From: Acetoanaerobium noterae
GTDB lineage: Bacteria > Bacillota > Clostridia > Peptostreptococcales > Filifactoraceae
Length of the DNA: 64,000 nt
NCBI RefSeq assembly: GCF_900168025.1
Contig: NZ_FUYN01000003.1
Coordinates: 248,001-312,000, forward strand
Direction: 5' to 3'
Position numbers and translations under genes: made by a program. Each line of letters opens with the position of its first letter. The stretch's first letter is position 1. Under the pieces are notes generated by a model. That model did no database searches, was not told where the DNA came from, and saw nothing but the letters and a program-made list of their open reading frames with translations. Shown here one piece after another: positions 1 through 10,041 of the stretch.

Positions 1-748
1 TTTTACAATGTGTATTTGTAATATCTTTAGCTAAAAACTCTGGTGCAAAGTTTAGACCTATAGCTCCACCTTTTTCTGCTATTATTTTAATCATTTCATC
101 TGTAAGGTTTCTATTATGTGGTGATAGTGCTCTTGAATTTGAATGAGATGCTACAAATGGCTTCTTTGCTATGCTTGCTACATCATAAAACCCTCCATCT
201 GAAAGATGTGAAACATCTACAAGCATACCTATTTCATTCATGTATTCTACAGCTTCAAATCCATAGTTTTTCAGTCCTTTTTGCATTATAGTTTTGTCAT
301 CAGAGTTAGGATATCCTATGCTGTTTTCAAAATTCCAAGTAAGTGTAATAAGGCGTATTCCTAAATCATGGTAGTGTTTAATTTTTTCTATGCTAGTAGC
401 TGAACGTCCATCTTCTATGGTGAGTAAAGCTGAGATTTTATCATTTGAGCTATTATTCATCAAATCATTATAGTTATATGCCATCTCCATATAGTTTGTA
501 TTTTTGACTGCTTCTTTTAGCATATTAACAGACCTAAGAATATACTCATCATCAGGAATGTACTTTTTACCTTCTTCTTTAAACATTTCTTCATTCATAA
601 GAAAAATTGCATAAAATTGTGCCATAGCATCAGATTGTCTTAATCTGTCAAAATCCACACTTGCTTTTGGATTGTTAATAAGTAATTCAGAGCTGCCATC
701 ATCTGGAACAGTAAGTATTGTATCGCAGTGCATATCAATATATTTCAT
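1..748 (-). CDS. Membrane dipeptidase, peptidase family M19 (partial, C-terminus outside window)
   Basis: About 249 residues are visible; the gene continues past the left edge. M19 enzymes are zinc dipeptidases (renal dipeptidase family) that cleave dipeptides, including some with D-residues. The translation shows the family's metal ligands in order: HCD near the N-terminus, a Glu in TIEDGRS, a His in DVSHLSD and a His in ASHSNSRAL. The ATG at 748 is chosen over one nine bases upstream because AAGGG lies at a good distance from it. There is no signal peptide, so it is probably cytosolic. It is divergent from tldD. Family assignment is secure; substrate unknown. Confidence 0.85.
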   Translation of the reverse strand, partial: MKYIDMHCDTILTVPDDGSSELLINNPKASVDFDRLRQSDAMAQFYAIFLMNEEMFKEEGKKYIPDDEYILRSVNMLKEAVKNTNYMEMAYNYNDLMNNSSNDKISALLTIEDGRSATSIEKIKHYHDLGIRLITLTWNFENSIGYPNSDDKTIMQKGLKNYGFEAVEYMNEIGMLVDVSHLSDGGFYDVASIAKKPFVASHSNSRALSPHNRNLTDEMIKIIAEKGGAIGLNFAPEFLAKDITNTHCK

Positions 749-1071
749 TTCTATCATCCCTTCTTTTTATTGTGAATACAACAAGTAATATTTATTTCCA
801 ATATACGAGGTCTTATTAAAAATTTGAATAAATTTATTATACACAACTTTGCTTACTATAAAATGAATTAAATTTATTAATTAAAGTTACTAATTTGATA
901 ATGTAATATTATCATTCTCCCTATTATAATATTACATAAAAAAGTTATTAAGCAGGATATTTTCATATAATATTTTTTATATGTTTTAAATTATTATTGT
1001 TATGTTTATGATTATTGGTTACAATAATATAAATATTGAATTATTCGAAAATTTATAAAAAGGAGAATCCT
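749..1071. other. Intergenic region between divergent genes
   Basis: This very AT-rich stretch must hold the promoters of the dipeptidase and of tldD. I could not pick a convincing -35/-10 pair on either strand. No RNA gene, repeat or riboswitch is apparent. Confidence 0.5.
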
Positions 1072-2454
1072 ATGCTAGATCAAAGACTGGTACACGATGT
1101 GCTAACAGCAGCACTGTCTTTTGGTGGTGATTTTGCTGAGATTTTTGTAGAAGACAGAATCGATAATACTATAGGAATGATAGAAGGTAAAATAGAACGC
1201 TCCCTCACTGGAAGAACTGGTGGTGTGGGTATAAGGATTTTTAATGGATTTAACAGCGTATATACCTATTCTCATAAAAAAGACAGAGATACTCTTATTA
1301 AATTGGCACAAAATGCTTCTAAGTCTTTAAAAGGTGTAGCTCAAAACTTAAATATTGATTTTGTTATTGAAAGCCCTAGCGTTATTCATCCTGTTATGAT
1401 ATCACCTCAGGATGTAGAAAAATCAGTAAAAATCGAGCTTATGAGAAAGGCTCATGAATCAGCTTCTTCATACTCAAATTTAATTCATCAAGTGAGAGTT
1501 AATTATCTTGATTATACTCAAAATGTCCTAATCGCAAATTCAAATGGCAAATTTGTGCAAGATAGCAGAACTAGAACTAGATTTATCGTGAATTCAGTTG
1601 CCAAGCGTGATGAAAAAATGGAGCATGGAATGATTGGAAAAGGCTCTGGAAAAGGTTTCGAGCTTTATGATGAAATATCTGTAGAAGATATCGCAAATGA
1701 AGCATCTAGAGTTGCTATAACTATGCTAGATGCAAAATCATCTCCAAGTGGAAAGTTTCCTGTAGTGCTTGATAATAAATTTGGTGGAGTAATATTTCAC
1801 GAAGCTTGTGGGCATGGACTAGAGGCAACTTCTGTTGCAAAGGGAAATTCAGTGTATGCTGGAAAGCTTGGAGAGCAAATAGCTTCTACTGTAGTGTCTG
1901 CAGTTGATGATGGCACTGTCCAAAATGAATGGGGTTCACTTAGCTTTGATGATGAAGGCAATAAAACTACTAGAAATCTATTAATAGAAAATGGAATCTT
2001 AAAAAATTATATGGTAGATGAGCTAAATGCTAGGCGTATGAATATGCCAGCTACTGGTTCATGTCGTAGAGAATCGTATAAATTTGCTCCTACCTCTAGA
2101 ATGACTAATACTTACATTCTAAATGGAAATAGTAAGTTTGAAGATATGATTTCTTCTATTGATTATGGCGTATATGCAAAGTATCTAGGTGGTGGCTCTG
2201 TAAATACTGCGACTGGAGAATTTAATTTTGCAGTCCAAGAGGCTTACCTAGTGAAAAACGGAAAAATAGAGGAACCTATCAAAGGAGCAACGCTGATAGG
2301 AACTGGTCTGGATGTTCTTAAAAAGATAGAAATGGTTAGTGATAATTTTGATTCAGGAGAAGGCATGTGTGGATCTGTCAGTGGTTCTATCCCAGCTGGA
2401 CTAGGTCAGCCTGCACTTAAGGTTTCTGAAATTACAGTTGGAGGAAAGGAGTAG
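1072..2454 (+). CDS. tldD: TldD metalloprotease subunit
   Basis: 460 residues. TldD is the metalloprotease half of the TldD/TldE heterodimer, which trims unfolded peptides (microcin B17 leader removal, CcdA turnover in E. coli). The zinc motif H-E-A-C-G-H lies at about residues 243-248 and the family's Gly-rich C-terminal segment is present. An in-frame TTG at 1036 would add 12 residues, but AGGAG at 1061-1065 points to the ATG at 1072. It is followed five bases later by its partner tldE. Cytosolic. The peptide substrate cannot be read from the context, as no RiPP precursor was recognised nearby. Confidence 0.92.
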   Translation: MLDQRLVHDVLTAALSFGGDFAEIFVEDRIDNTIGMIEGKIERSLTGRTGGVGIRIFNGFNSVYTYSHKKDRDTLIKLAQNASKSLKGVAQNLNIDFVIESPSVIHPVMISPQDVEKSVKIELMRKAHESASSYSNLIHQVRVNYLDYTQNVLIANSNGKFVQDSRTRTRFIVNSVAKRDEKMEHGMIGKGSGKGFELYDEISVEDIANEASRVAITMLDAKSSPSGKFPVVLDNKFGGVIFHEACGHGLEATSVAKGNSVYAGKLGEQIASTVVSAVDDGTVQNEWGSLSFDDEGNKTTRNLLIENGILKNYMVDELNARRMNMPATGSCRRESYKFAPTSRMTNTYILNGNSKFEDMISSIDYGVYAKYLGGGSVNTATGEFNFAVQEAYLVKNGKIEEPIKGATLIGTGLDVLKKIEMVSDNFDSGEGMCGSVSGSIPAGLGQPALKVSEITVGGKE

Positions 2455-2459
2455 GCTAT

Positions 2460-3803
2460 ATGCTAAATACATGGACAGATAAATTGTTTGAAGCAGGTAA
2501 AAATAAAGGCTTTGAAAATCAAGAAATCTATTATGAAACAGCAGAAAGCTTAAACCTTTCTGTATACCAAGGTGAAGTTGATAAATTCAAACTTTCTGAG
2601 CAAGGTGGTCTATCCTATAGAGGAATAATCAATGGTAAAATGGGATATTCTTTTACTGAAGCTTTCGATGATGATGCAATTGCTATGCTTGTAAATGCAG
2701 CTTATGAAAATGCTTTTGCAATTGAGTCTACTGACCCTGTATGCTTACACGATGGAAGTGGAGACTATAAATTTATGGAATTTCCCTCTGTAGATAAGGA
2801 TGTATCTATAGAGGGAAAAATTCAATTTATGATTGATTTAGAAAAAACAATCTTAGAGACAGATTCTAGAATTGTAAGATTGTCAAACAACAGCTATGTT
2901 GAAACCACCTACACAAAGTGGATAAAAAATACTAAAGGTCTAGATGTAAAGGAAACAAAATCACATATATATGCTTATGGGATTGTAGTTGCTAAGGAGA
3001 AGGAAGATACGAGAACTGGTATAGGTTTTGATATGGCTGATTCTTTTAAAGAGCTTTCTTTAGATAAAATAGCAAAAACTGCAACTGATGAAGCCCTTAG
3101 TATGCTTGGAGCTGAGCCTATATCCTCTATTAAGTGTCCTGTGGTATTTGAAAATAAAGCTTTTGCAAGCTTCTTATCTCAGTTTACTAATCATTTTAGT
3201 GCTGAGCAGGTTCAAAAAAAGTTATCGGCATTAATAGGAAAGCTAGATGCTTCTATTGCCTCTAGCCATGTAACAATAACGGACAACCCTCATAAGAAGT
3301 CCGGACTTCGCTCTACTGCTTTCGATGATGAAGGTGTAGCAACCTTTGTTAAGCCAATAGTTGAGAAAGGTATATTAAAAACCTATTTGCACAATCTCAA
3401 AACTGCTGAAATTGACAAGGTTAAATCAACTGGAAATGCATCAAAATCATCTTATAAAAGCTCAGTTGAAATCGCTCCTAGCAATCTTTGCTTCGAGCCA
3501 GGGGATATAGAGTTAAAGAATTTGATGTCTTCTATAGATAAAGGAGTATTTATTACAGAGCTTCAGGGCTTACATGCAGGTATAAATGCTATTTCTGGAG
3601 ATTTTTCTCTTCAATGTCATGGTTACTGTATTGATAAGGGAGAGCTTTCAAACCCAGTAAGCCAAATTACTGTATCGGGTAATTTTTTCGAATTACTAAA
3701 GGACATAGACGCAGTAGCAAACGACTTTTTCCTGTCTCCACTTACTGAAGACACAGGCTCCGCAAGTGTAAGAGTAAAAGAGCTGAGTATATCTGGAAAG
3801 TAG
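2460..3803 (+). CDS. tldE: TldE/PmbA, non-catalytic partner of TldD
   Basis: 447 residues, homologous to TldD overall but lacking the HExxxH zinc motif, as expected for the E subunit that shapes the shared chamber of the heterodimer. Conserved PmbA features include the RSTAFDDEG segment and a Gly-rich C-terminal HAGIN/GDFS region. The ribosome binding site (GGAAAGGAG) lies inside the end of tldD, so the two are translationally linked in a two-gene operon that ends at the hairpin near 3850-3898. Confidence 0.92.
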   Translation: MLNTWTDKLFEAGKNKGFENQEIYYETAESLNLSVYQGEVDKFKLSEQGGLSYRGIINGKMGYSFTEAFDDDAIAMLVNAAYENAFAIESTDPVCLHDGSGDYKFMEFPSVDKDVSIEGKIQFMIDLEKTILETDSRIVRLSNNSYVETTYTKWIKNTKGLDVKETKSHIYAYGIVVAKEKEDTRTGIGFDMADSFKELSLDKIAKTATDEALSMLGAEPISSIKCPVVFENKAFASFLSQFTNHFSAEQVQKKLSALIGKLDASIASSHVTITDNPHKKSGLRSTAFDDEGVATFVKPIVEKGILKTYLHNLKTAEIDKVKSTGNASKSSYKSSVEIAPSNLCFEPGDIELKNLMSSIDKGVFITELQGLHAGINAISGDFSLQCHGYCIDKGELSNPVSQITVSGNFFELLKDIDAVANDFFLSPLTEDTGSASVRVKELSISGK

Positions 3804-3849
3804 CAGCTAAAACCTCAATAAAATCCTATACTTTAATACTTTTATATTA

Positions 3850-3898
3850 AAAAAGCATATCAACTTCTTTGTATAGTTAGAAGTTAATATGCTTTTTG
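3850..3898. terminator. Bidirectional rho-independent terminator
   Basis: Arms AAAAGCATAT / ATATGCTTTT with an inner AACTTCT / AGAAGTT pairing, flanked by A-runs on the left and T-runs on the right. It can terminate both tldDE (+) and the convergent pirin operon (-). Confidence 0.85.
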
Positions 3899-3964
3899 TT
3901 GTTGATAGAAATTATATTTATTTATAAATTACTATTAATTTATTAATGCTTAATTTCTATTTCA

Positions 3965-4804
3965 TTAATATTGTATGCCAGTTTTTAAGAATGTACCATC
4001 CTTTAAATCTTGAAAAGCTTTGTTAAGTTCATCTTTTGTGTTCATTACTATTGGTCCGCCCCAAGCAATCGATTCATCTAGTCTAATTGAGCTTACAAAT
4101 AAAACCTGGGCTTTTGTATCAGTTGATTTTATTTCAACTGAATTCCCTTGGCTTAGCTTTACAGCTGTTTTTTCTTTTATTAATTCTCCAGAAATATAGG
4201 CATCTCCAAGTAAAGTAAAAAGCATTATTGAGCGATTACTATCCGTATCTAGCACTATGCTTGAATTTGGATTTAGATGGATATCATAATAATCTAGTGG
4301 CAAATATTTACTCTTATATCCTGTGGTTCCATTATACTCTCCTGCCAAGAGTCTAAGTTTTCCATTATCTAGAGTTATCTCTTGAATCTCAGAATTTTTA
4401 ATGCTTTTATATGCTGGAGGAACCATTTTGTCTTTTGCAGGAAGATTGAGCCATAGCTGAACTCCTAGCATTCTCTCTGATGCTGGCAATTTTTCTTCAT
4501 GCATTATTCCAGAGCCAGCAGTCATCCACTGAACTTCTCCATCCTTTATTGTATCTTCGTTTCCAAGGCTGTCTTTATGTGTCATTTGACCTTTATATAC
4601 ATAACTTATAGTTTCTATTCCTCTGTGCGGATGTAGTGGAAATCCTGCTATGTAATCTTCTGGATTTATGCTGTCAAATGAATCTAGCATTAATATAGGA
4701 TCATATTCATCCGTGGTCTGGTTTCCAAGCACTCTTACTAAACTTACACCTGCTCCATCTTTAGTTCTAAATCCTGTTACTTGATTTTTTATTTTCCTTT
4801 CCAT
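3965..4804 (-). CDS. Pirin family bicupin protein
   Basis: 279 residues. The N-terminal cupin carries the pirin metal site: HPHRG (two His), a further His in QMTHKD and a HEE near GSGIMHEE, matching the iron-binding set of YhaK/YhhW-type pirins. Some members have quercetin dioxygenase activity; others regulate metabolism by protein contact, so the role is open. An upstream ATG at 4819 overlaps the GGAGG ribosome binding site, so the ATG at 4804 is preferred. It lies 30 bases after the thioesterase gene and is probably cotranscribed with it and the methyltransferase. Confidence 0.88.
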   Translation of the reverse strand: MERKIKNQVTGFRTKDGAGVSLVRVLGNQTTDEYDPILMLDSFDSINPEDYIAGFPLHPHRGIETISYVYKGQMTHKDSLGNEDTIKDGEVQWMTAGSGIMHEEKLPASERMLGVQLWLNLPAKDKMVPPAYKSIKNSEIQEITLDNGKLRLLAGEYNGTTGYKSKYLPLDYYDIHLNPNSSIVLDTDSNRSIMLFTLLGDAYISGELIKEKTAVKLSQGNSVEIKSTDTKAQVLFVSSIRLDESIAWGGPIVMNTKDELNKAFQDLKDGTFLKTGIQY

Positions 4805-4834
4805 AATAGCAACCTCCATTTTTAAAAAAATATA

Positions 4835-5254
4835 CTATCTTAAGTTTTTAGCTATTTCTATTATTCTTGCTTCTTCATCATTTTGAGGAACAGGTGTAGG
4901 AATGCCATGAGGTTTTTTCTTGCCATTTTCATCTACACACACAAAGGTAATATACCCGTCTACAGATATTTCTGTTCCATCTATTTCAGTCACTTTTCCA
5001 TATACAGTCATACTAGTATTTCCAGTTAGTACCACCTGAGTTGTAAGCTGAATGATTTGTCCTTTTCTAGCTGGTTTTCCAAATTTCATTCCATGAAGCT
5101 TTACACAGACTATTTCCTCTGGATTTCCATGGTGATTTGCCGCTGCGATAAAGCACCCTTCTACAAACCATTCACTCATTCTTCCTGCAAATAATGTTCC
5201 ATGATGATTCAAGTCCTCTGATTTAACTAATCTTGTAGTATAGTAATTTTTCAT
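4835..5254 (-). CDS. Acyl-CoA thioesterase, hotdog fold
   Basis: 139 residues, a single 4HBT hotdog domain. The segment NHHGTLFAG near residue 16 resembles the active-site region of YciA/BACH-type acyl-CoA hydrolases (N-x-x-G-x-x-x-G with a downstream acidic residue). These cytosolic enzymes hydrolyse acyl-CoA to free acid and CoA, often as overflow control. Ribosome binding site GAGGTGA. Chain-length preference cannot be told from sequence. Confidence 0.85.
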   Translation of the reverse strand: MKNYYTTRLVKSEDLNHHGTLFAGRMSEWFVEGCFIAAANHHGNPEEIVCVKLHGMKFGKPARKGQIIQLTTQVVLTGNTSMTVYGKVTEIDGTEISVDGYITFVCVDENGKKKPHGIPTPVPQNDEEARIIEIAKNLR

Positions 5255-5301
5255 AGGTCACCTCAATTTTATTGTTATTAGACAAATTATATTTATATTA
5301 G

Positions 5302-6057
5302 CTATTTTTTTACTGCTCTTGTAGCATAAAATGTAGGTACATTAAAATCATGAAGTCTTCCTTGTCCATTTATATCTTCAAATATATCAGTTAGAATAAA
5401 CCCTGCTTGTAGCTGTCCACCTATCTGTTCTTCTATAGTATGTGAAAATTGGATACCCCAATCATTTTTTAATGATTTTTCATATAGCTCCTTATCCTTA
5501 AGTGGATTAAATGGCAATTTATTCATTAATTTTTCTTCTTCATCATCAAAAATGAAATTAATCCCATTATCTAATCCTGCTAAAAGAATTCCTCCTTTTT
5601 TTAGAATTCTATAGCATTCCTTCCAAACATGAACCACATCTTCAATGTAACAATTTGAAACTGGATGAAATATTAGGTCAAAGGCTTCATCTTCAAATGG
5701 CAATGGCTTAGTCATGTCAGCTTTAACTAGATTAATTTCGTAGCTTTCTCTTTTCGCAACTTCTTTTTCGCTTTGTAGCTGCTTTTCGGAATAATCTAGC
5801 ACTGTACACTCTGCCCCTAGTGCAGAGAATATTGGCATCTGCTGTCCTCCTCCAGAAGCAAGTCCAAGCACCTTAGCTCCTTTCATATCACAAAACCATT
5901 CCTTTGGTACTGGCTTTGTAGGAGTTAAAACAACTGACCAGTCGTTATTCTTTGCTTTTTCAAAAGTCTCATGGTCTATGGGCTGCCCCCATTCCCATCC
6001 TTCATTTGCCCACTTATCAATAAATTCTGAATTAAGCTTAGTGTAATTATTATCCAT
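5302..6057 (-). CDS. Class I SAM-dependent methyltransferase
   Basis: 251 residues with a Rossmann-type methyltransferase core. Motif I is VLGLASGGGQQ near residue 65, followed by the acidic VLDYSE that binds the SAM ribose, and a post-II segment FDLIFHPVSN. The aromatic-rich N-terminus (EWGQPI, SVVLTPTKPVP) resembles small-molecule methyltransferases. First gene of the leftward trio that ends in pirin. Substrate unknown. Confidence 0.8.
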   Translation of the reverse strand: MDNNYTKLNSEFIDKWANEGWEWGQPIDHETFEKAKNNDWSVVLTPTKPVPKEWFCDMKGAKVLGLASGGGQQMPIFSALGAECTVLDYSEKQLQSEKEVAKRESYEINLVKADMTKPLPFEDEAFDLIFHPVSNCYIEDVVHVWKECYRILKKGGILLAGLDNGINFIFDDEEEKLMNKLPFNPLKDKELYEKSLKNDWGIQFSHTIEEQIGGQLQAGFILTDIFEDINGQGRLHDFNVPTFYATRAVKK

Positions 6058-6245
6058 ACCTGCTCTCCTACTCTATTTCAAAATTTTTCTTATTTTAATA
6101 ATATCATAAATTAGAATTTGCCAATCAAAATAGATTATTTCTTTCTAAATAAAAATTTTGTTCTTCATAAAATCTTCACATCCCTATGATAAATTGATAG
6201 CATCAAAAAATATTATTGTTTAATCCAAATGCTAGGGGGAGTAAA

Positions 6246-7688
6246 ATGAATCAAAAATTAATACGTAAGGTGCTTCAAATAGAAGGTATGACCTGCTCTA
6301 ACTGTGAGGTCATAATAGAAAATGCACTAAGCAAAGTAGATGGAATTATTGAAATTAAAGCCAAATACAAGAGCTCTACTATCTATATTACATATGACGA
6401 TAATTTAATTTCGCTAAACCAGATTATCGACCATATTGAAAATATAGGCTATGAAGTAATTACTTCTCAAGAAAATCAAATTGCTTCACCTAGTAAACCA
6501 AAAAAATCAAAGGAAGAGCTTTCCACTAGCGATTTTTTAGGAATTGGGATAATAATTTTTTCCATATATATTATCATCAGCAACACAATTGGTTTTAATT
6601 TCATACCAGAAGTAAATCCAAACATGGGATACGGTGTGCTTTTCATTGTAGGACTTATCACTTCTCTTCACTGTCTTACTATGTGTGGAGGAATCAATTT
6701 ATCTTCATGTATTTCCTACAATAAAGTCAATGACTCCTCAGACAAATTTTCAAAGTTTAAGCCAAGTTTTTTGTATAACAGTGGAAGAGTTGTCTCGTAT
6801 ACACTAATTGGTGGTATTGTTGGTGCTTTAGGTTCAGTTATAAGCTTTCCTGGGCCTGCAAAGGGTGTAGTTGCAATTATATCTGGTCTTTTGATGATTG
6901 TGATGGGGCTTAATATGTTAAATGTATTTCCTTGGCTTAGAAAATTTAATCCTAGGATGCCTAAATTCTTTGCAAGCAAAATCCATAACAGTGATAAAGA
7001 GTCTGGCCCGTTTTATATAGGACTTCTAAACGGATTAATGCCTTGTGGTCCACTCCAAGCGATGCAACTTTACGCTCTTGGTACTGGAAGCTTTCTAACT
7101 GGTGCTCTATCCATGTTTTTCTTCAGCCTAGGCACAGTTCCACTTATGTTTGGTCTAGGAGCAGTAAGCTCTCTTCTTAGCAGAAAATTTACACACAAAA
7201 TGATGAAAATAAGTGCTGCACTAGTTATAGTGCTCGGCTTTATCATGGCTGATAGAGGTTTAGCGTTATCAGGAATATCCTCATCATCAGAAGCTTTTAA
7301 TCCAGTTACAGTAACTCAAACCACAGAAAAAGCTGTAATTGACGGAAATATCCAAAGAGTCACAACTAGTTTGGCTTCAGGCAGATATGAACCTATTACT
7401 GTTCAGAAAGGCGTTCCTGTGATATGGACTATAACTGCTGAAAGCAGTGATATAAATGGCTGTAATAATGCACTTATAATTCCTGAATTTAGTAAAGAGC
7501 TTCAGCTAAAGCCAGGCGAAAATGTAATTGAATTTACCCCAACAAAGTCGGGTACATTCGAGTACAGCTGCTGGATGGGTATGATTACAAGTAAGATTGT
7601 AGTAGTAGATAATATAGGTGATGCAAGCGAAGCTGAAATTAACAACGTTGAAACAATGGAAAATGAAGCCCCTCTTTCATGCCATTAA
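6246..7688 (+). CDS. HMA - SafE/TauE-like membrane - cupredoxin-like fusion (copper handling)
   Basis: 480 residues in three parts. Residues 1-75 are a heavy-metal-associated domain with M-T-C-S-N-C (C17, C20). About 95-345 is a six- to seven-helix SafE/TauE/UreH-like membrane domain with LHCLTMCGG and a second half opening NGLMPCGPLQ. About 360-465 is a predicted extracellular beta domain resembling cupredoxins, ending in YSCWMGM. Expected His ligands are missing; Cys and Met remain, which suggests Cu(I) binding. The start at 6246 follows GGGGGAG; a TTG at 6216 has no such site. It sits 67 bases before copA, so a joint role in copper export is likely. Exact transport function unproven. Confidence 0.82.
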   Translation: MNQKLIRKVLQIEGMTCSNCEVIIENALSKVDGIIEIKAKYKSSTIYITYDDNLISLNQIIDHIENIGYEVITSQENQIASPSKPKKSKEELSTSDFLGIGIIIFSIYIIISNTIGFNFIPEVNPNMGYGVLFIVGLITSLHCLTMCGGINLSSCISYNKVNDSSDKFSKFKPSFLYNSGRVVSYTLIGGIVGALGSVISFPGPAKGVVAIISGLLMIVMGLNMLNVFPWLRKFNPRMPKFFASKIHNSDKESGPFYIGLLNGLMPCGPLQAMQLYALGTGSFLTGALSMFFFSLGTVPLMFGLGAVSSLLSRKFTHKMMKISAALVIVLGFIMADRGLALSGISSSSEAFNPVTVTQTTEKAVIDGNIQRVTTSLASGRYEPITVQKGVPVIWTITAESSDINGCNNALIIPEFSKELQLKPGENVIEFTPTKSGTFEYSCWMGMITSKIVVVDNIGDASEAEINNVETMENEAPLSCH

Positions 7689-7755
7689 ATAATTTTAAAG
7701 CTTTATAAATAATATTCACTTTCAAAATAAAATTAAATCCTAAGAGGTGACAATG

Positions 7756-10005
7756 ATGACAAAAGAAACGATAAAAATAGGCGGGATGAGCTGCGCTGCT
7801 TGTGCCAGCCGTATTGAAAAAATGATTGGAAAACTGGAAGGTGTTTCAGTTGCCGCTGTAAATTTTGCTACAGAAAAACTATTAGTCGAATACGATAATC
7901 AAACTGTATCAATCACAAAAATTAAAGAAACAGTAGAAAGAATAGGCTACGAGGTTCTAAATACAGAAAAAAAAGCCGCAATAGACGAAGACAAGCTTCG
8001 CAAAGAAAAAGAAATAGCAACTCTTTGGAAAAAATTTATAGTTTCAGCAATCTTTGCACTGCCTTTACTTTATATCGCTATGGTTCCAATGATTTCATGG
8101 CTATCATTTCCTATACCTAGCTTTTTAAATCCAATGCAATATCCTCTAGTTTTTGCGCTTACACAAATTGGGCTTGTAATACCTATACTAATCGCAGGTA
8201 ATAAATTTTACTCAGTCGGCTTCAAAGCTTTGCTAGATAGAAGTCCAAATATGGACTCCCTTATTGCTATAGGTACTTCGGCTGCAGTTGCTTATAGCTT
8301 ATATTCAGCATACCAGATATCAATAGGTAACTTCATGGCAGTTGATGAACTATATTTTGAAACTGCTGGAGTTATCATTACTTTGATATTACTAGGTAAA
8401 TCCCTAGAAGCAGTTTCAAAAGGTAAAACCTCAGAGGCTATCAAGAAGCTGATGGGCTTAGCTCCAAAAACTGCTCTTATTATTAAGGATGGAAAAGAAA
8501 TTGAAATTCCTATAGAGGATGTAGAAATCGGAGATATAATCCTTGTAAAGCCCGGAGAAAAAATCCCTGTTGATGGAGAGGTCATAGAAGGTAATACAGC
8601 AATTGACGAATCCATGCTAACAGGAGAAAGTATGCCTGTTGATAAAAAAGCTGGAGACAAGGTTTATGCCGCAAGTATTAATACAAATGGAATGATTTAT
8701 TTCAAAGCCACTAAAATCGGAAGTGATACGGCTTTAGCTCAGATTATCAAGCTAGTTGAGGATGCTCAAGGCTCAAAAGCCCCTATCGCAAAAATGGCTG
8801 ATATAGTTTCTGGTTATTTTGTTCCTATAGTAGTAGTAATTGCTATCCTTGCTTTTGCTGGTTGGTTTATAAGTGGCCAGTCGCTAGTTTTTTCTCTTAC
8901 TATATTTATCTCAATTTTAGTTATTGCTTGTCCTTGTGCGCTTGGGCTTGCTACTCCTACAGCTATAATGGTTGCCACTGGTAAAGGAGCAGAGAATGGA
9001 ATCCTCATCAAAGGTGGAGAGGCTCTTGAAACTACCCACAAGATTAATACTATAATCTTTGATAAAACAGGAACCATAACTGAGGGAAAACCTGAAGTTA
9101 CAGATATTATAAATATGAAAGAAATCAGTAAAGATTATCTCCTTCAAATTGCTGCCTCTGGAGAGAAAGGCTCTGAGCATCCTCTTGGTCAAGCTATAGT
9201 TAAAAAAGCCGAAAGAGAAGCAGTGGAATTTTTTAAAGTAGAAGCCTTTAATGCTATCCCCGGTCACGGAATAGAAGTCACTATAAATAATGAAAATGTA
9301 CTAATTGGAAATAGAAAACTTATGGATGACAAAAACATAGCTTTAGGAGATTTAGATAGTGAATCAGACAGATTAGCCTTAGAAGGCAAAACTCCTATGT
9401 ATGTCGCTATGAACAATAAAATATCAGGCATCATAGCCGTTGCTGATGTAGTGAAGCCTAGCAGTGCAAAAGCAATTAAAAAGCTCCAATCAATGGGAAT
9501 TGAAGTTGCTATGATAACAGGTGATAACAAAAAAACTGCACAGGCTATCGCCAGTCAAGTAGGTATAACTAGGGTATTATCCGAGGTTCTCCCTCAAGAT
9601 AAGTCAAATGAAGTCAAAAAACTTCAAGCTGAAGGTAAAAAAGTAGCTATGGTTGGAGATGGTATTAACGATGCTCCTGCTCTTGCTCAGGCGGATATAG
9701 GTATAGCTATAGGCTCTGGTACAGATGTAGCAATGGAATCTGCTGATATTGTGCTTATGAAAAGCGACCTAATGGATGTTCCTACTGCAATACATCTTAG
9801 CAAAAGTACTATTCGAAATATAAAAGAAAATTTATTCTGGGCATTCGGATACAATGTTGCAGGTATCCCAATAGCAGCAGGAGTATTGTATATGTTTGGC
9901 GGTCCTTTATTAAATCCTATATTTGCCGCTGCGGCTATGTCTCTTAGCTCAGTTTCAGTTCTTGCTAATGCCTTAAGACTCAAAGGCTTCAAGGCTTATA
10001 AATAA
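7756..10005 (+). CDS. copA: Cu(I)-exporting P1B-type ATPase
   Basis: 749 residues. One N-terminal HMA domain (GMSCAAC, C13/C16), eight expected membrane helices, the actuator TGES, the Cu(I)-specific intramembrane CPC near 392-394, the phosphorylated DKTGT near 436, the SEHP histidine-proline pair and GDGINDAP near 634. The full set shows an active Cu+/Ag+ exporter in the cytoplasmic membrane. GTG (7747) and ATG (7753) alternatives overlap the AGAGGTGA site, so the ATG at 7756 is preferred. Upstream HMA-SafE-cupredoxin protein and downstream lipoprotein look like operon partners. Confidence 0.95.
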   Translation: MTKETIKIGGMSCAACASRIEKMIGKLEGVSVAAVNFATEKLLVEYDNQTVSITKIKETVERIGYEVLNTEKKAAIDEDKLRKEKEIATLWKKFIVSAIFALPLLYIAMVPMISWLSFPIPSFLNPMQYPLVFALTQIGLVIPILIAGNKFYSVGFKALLDRSPNMDSLIAIGTSAAVAYSLYSAYQISIGNFMAVDELYFETAGVIITLILLGKSLEAVSKGKTSEAIKKLMGLAPKTALIIKDGKEIEIPIEDVEIGDIILVKPGEKIPVDGEVIEGNTAIDESMLTGESMPVDKKAGDKVYAASINTNGMIYFKATKIGSDTALAQIIKLVEDAQGSKAPIAKMADIVSGYFVPIVVVIAILAFAGWFISGQSLVFSLTIFISILVIACPCALGLATPTAIMVATGKGAENGILIKGGEALETTHKINTIIFDKTGTITEGKPEVTDIINMKEISKDYLLQIAASGEKGSEHPLGQAIVKKAEREAVEFFKVEAFNAIPGHGIEVTINNENVLIGNRKLMDDKNIALGDLDSESDRLALEGKTPMYVAMNNKISGIIAVADVVKPSSAKAIKKLQSMGIEVAMITGDNKKTAQAIASQVGITRVLSEVLPQDKSNEVKKLQAEGKKVAMVGDGINDAPALAQADIGIAIGSGTDVAMESADIVLMKSDLMDVPTAIHLSKSTIRNIKENLFWAFGYNVAGIPIAAGVLYMFGGPLLNPIFAAAAMSLSSVSVLANALRLKGFKAYK

Positions 10006-10041
10006 TTATTAAATTTAAAATTTGAAAGGATGAATTATAGT

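Noticed and set aside
8292-9992. Several minus-strand frames opposite copA
   Set aside because: They mirror the codon pattern of copA and show no independent gene signals.
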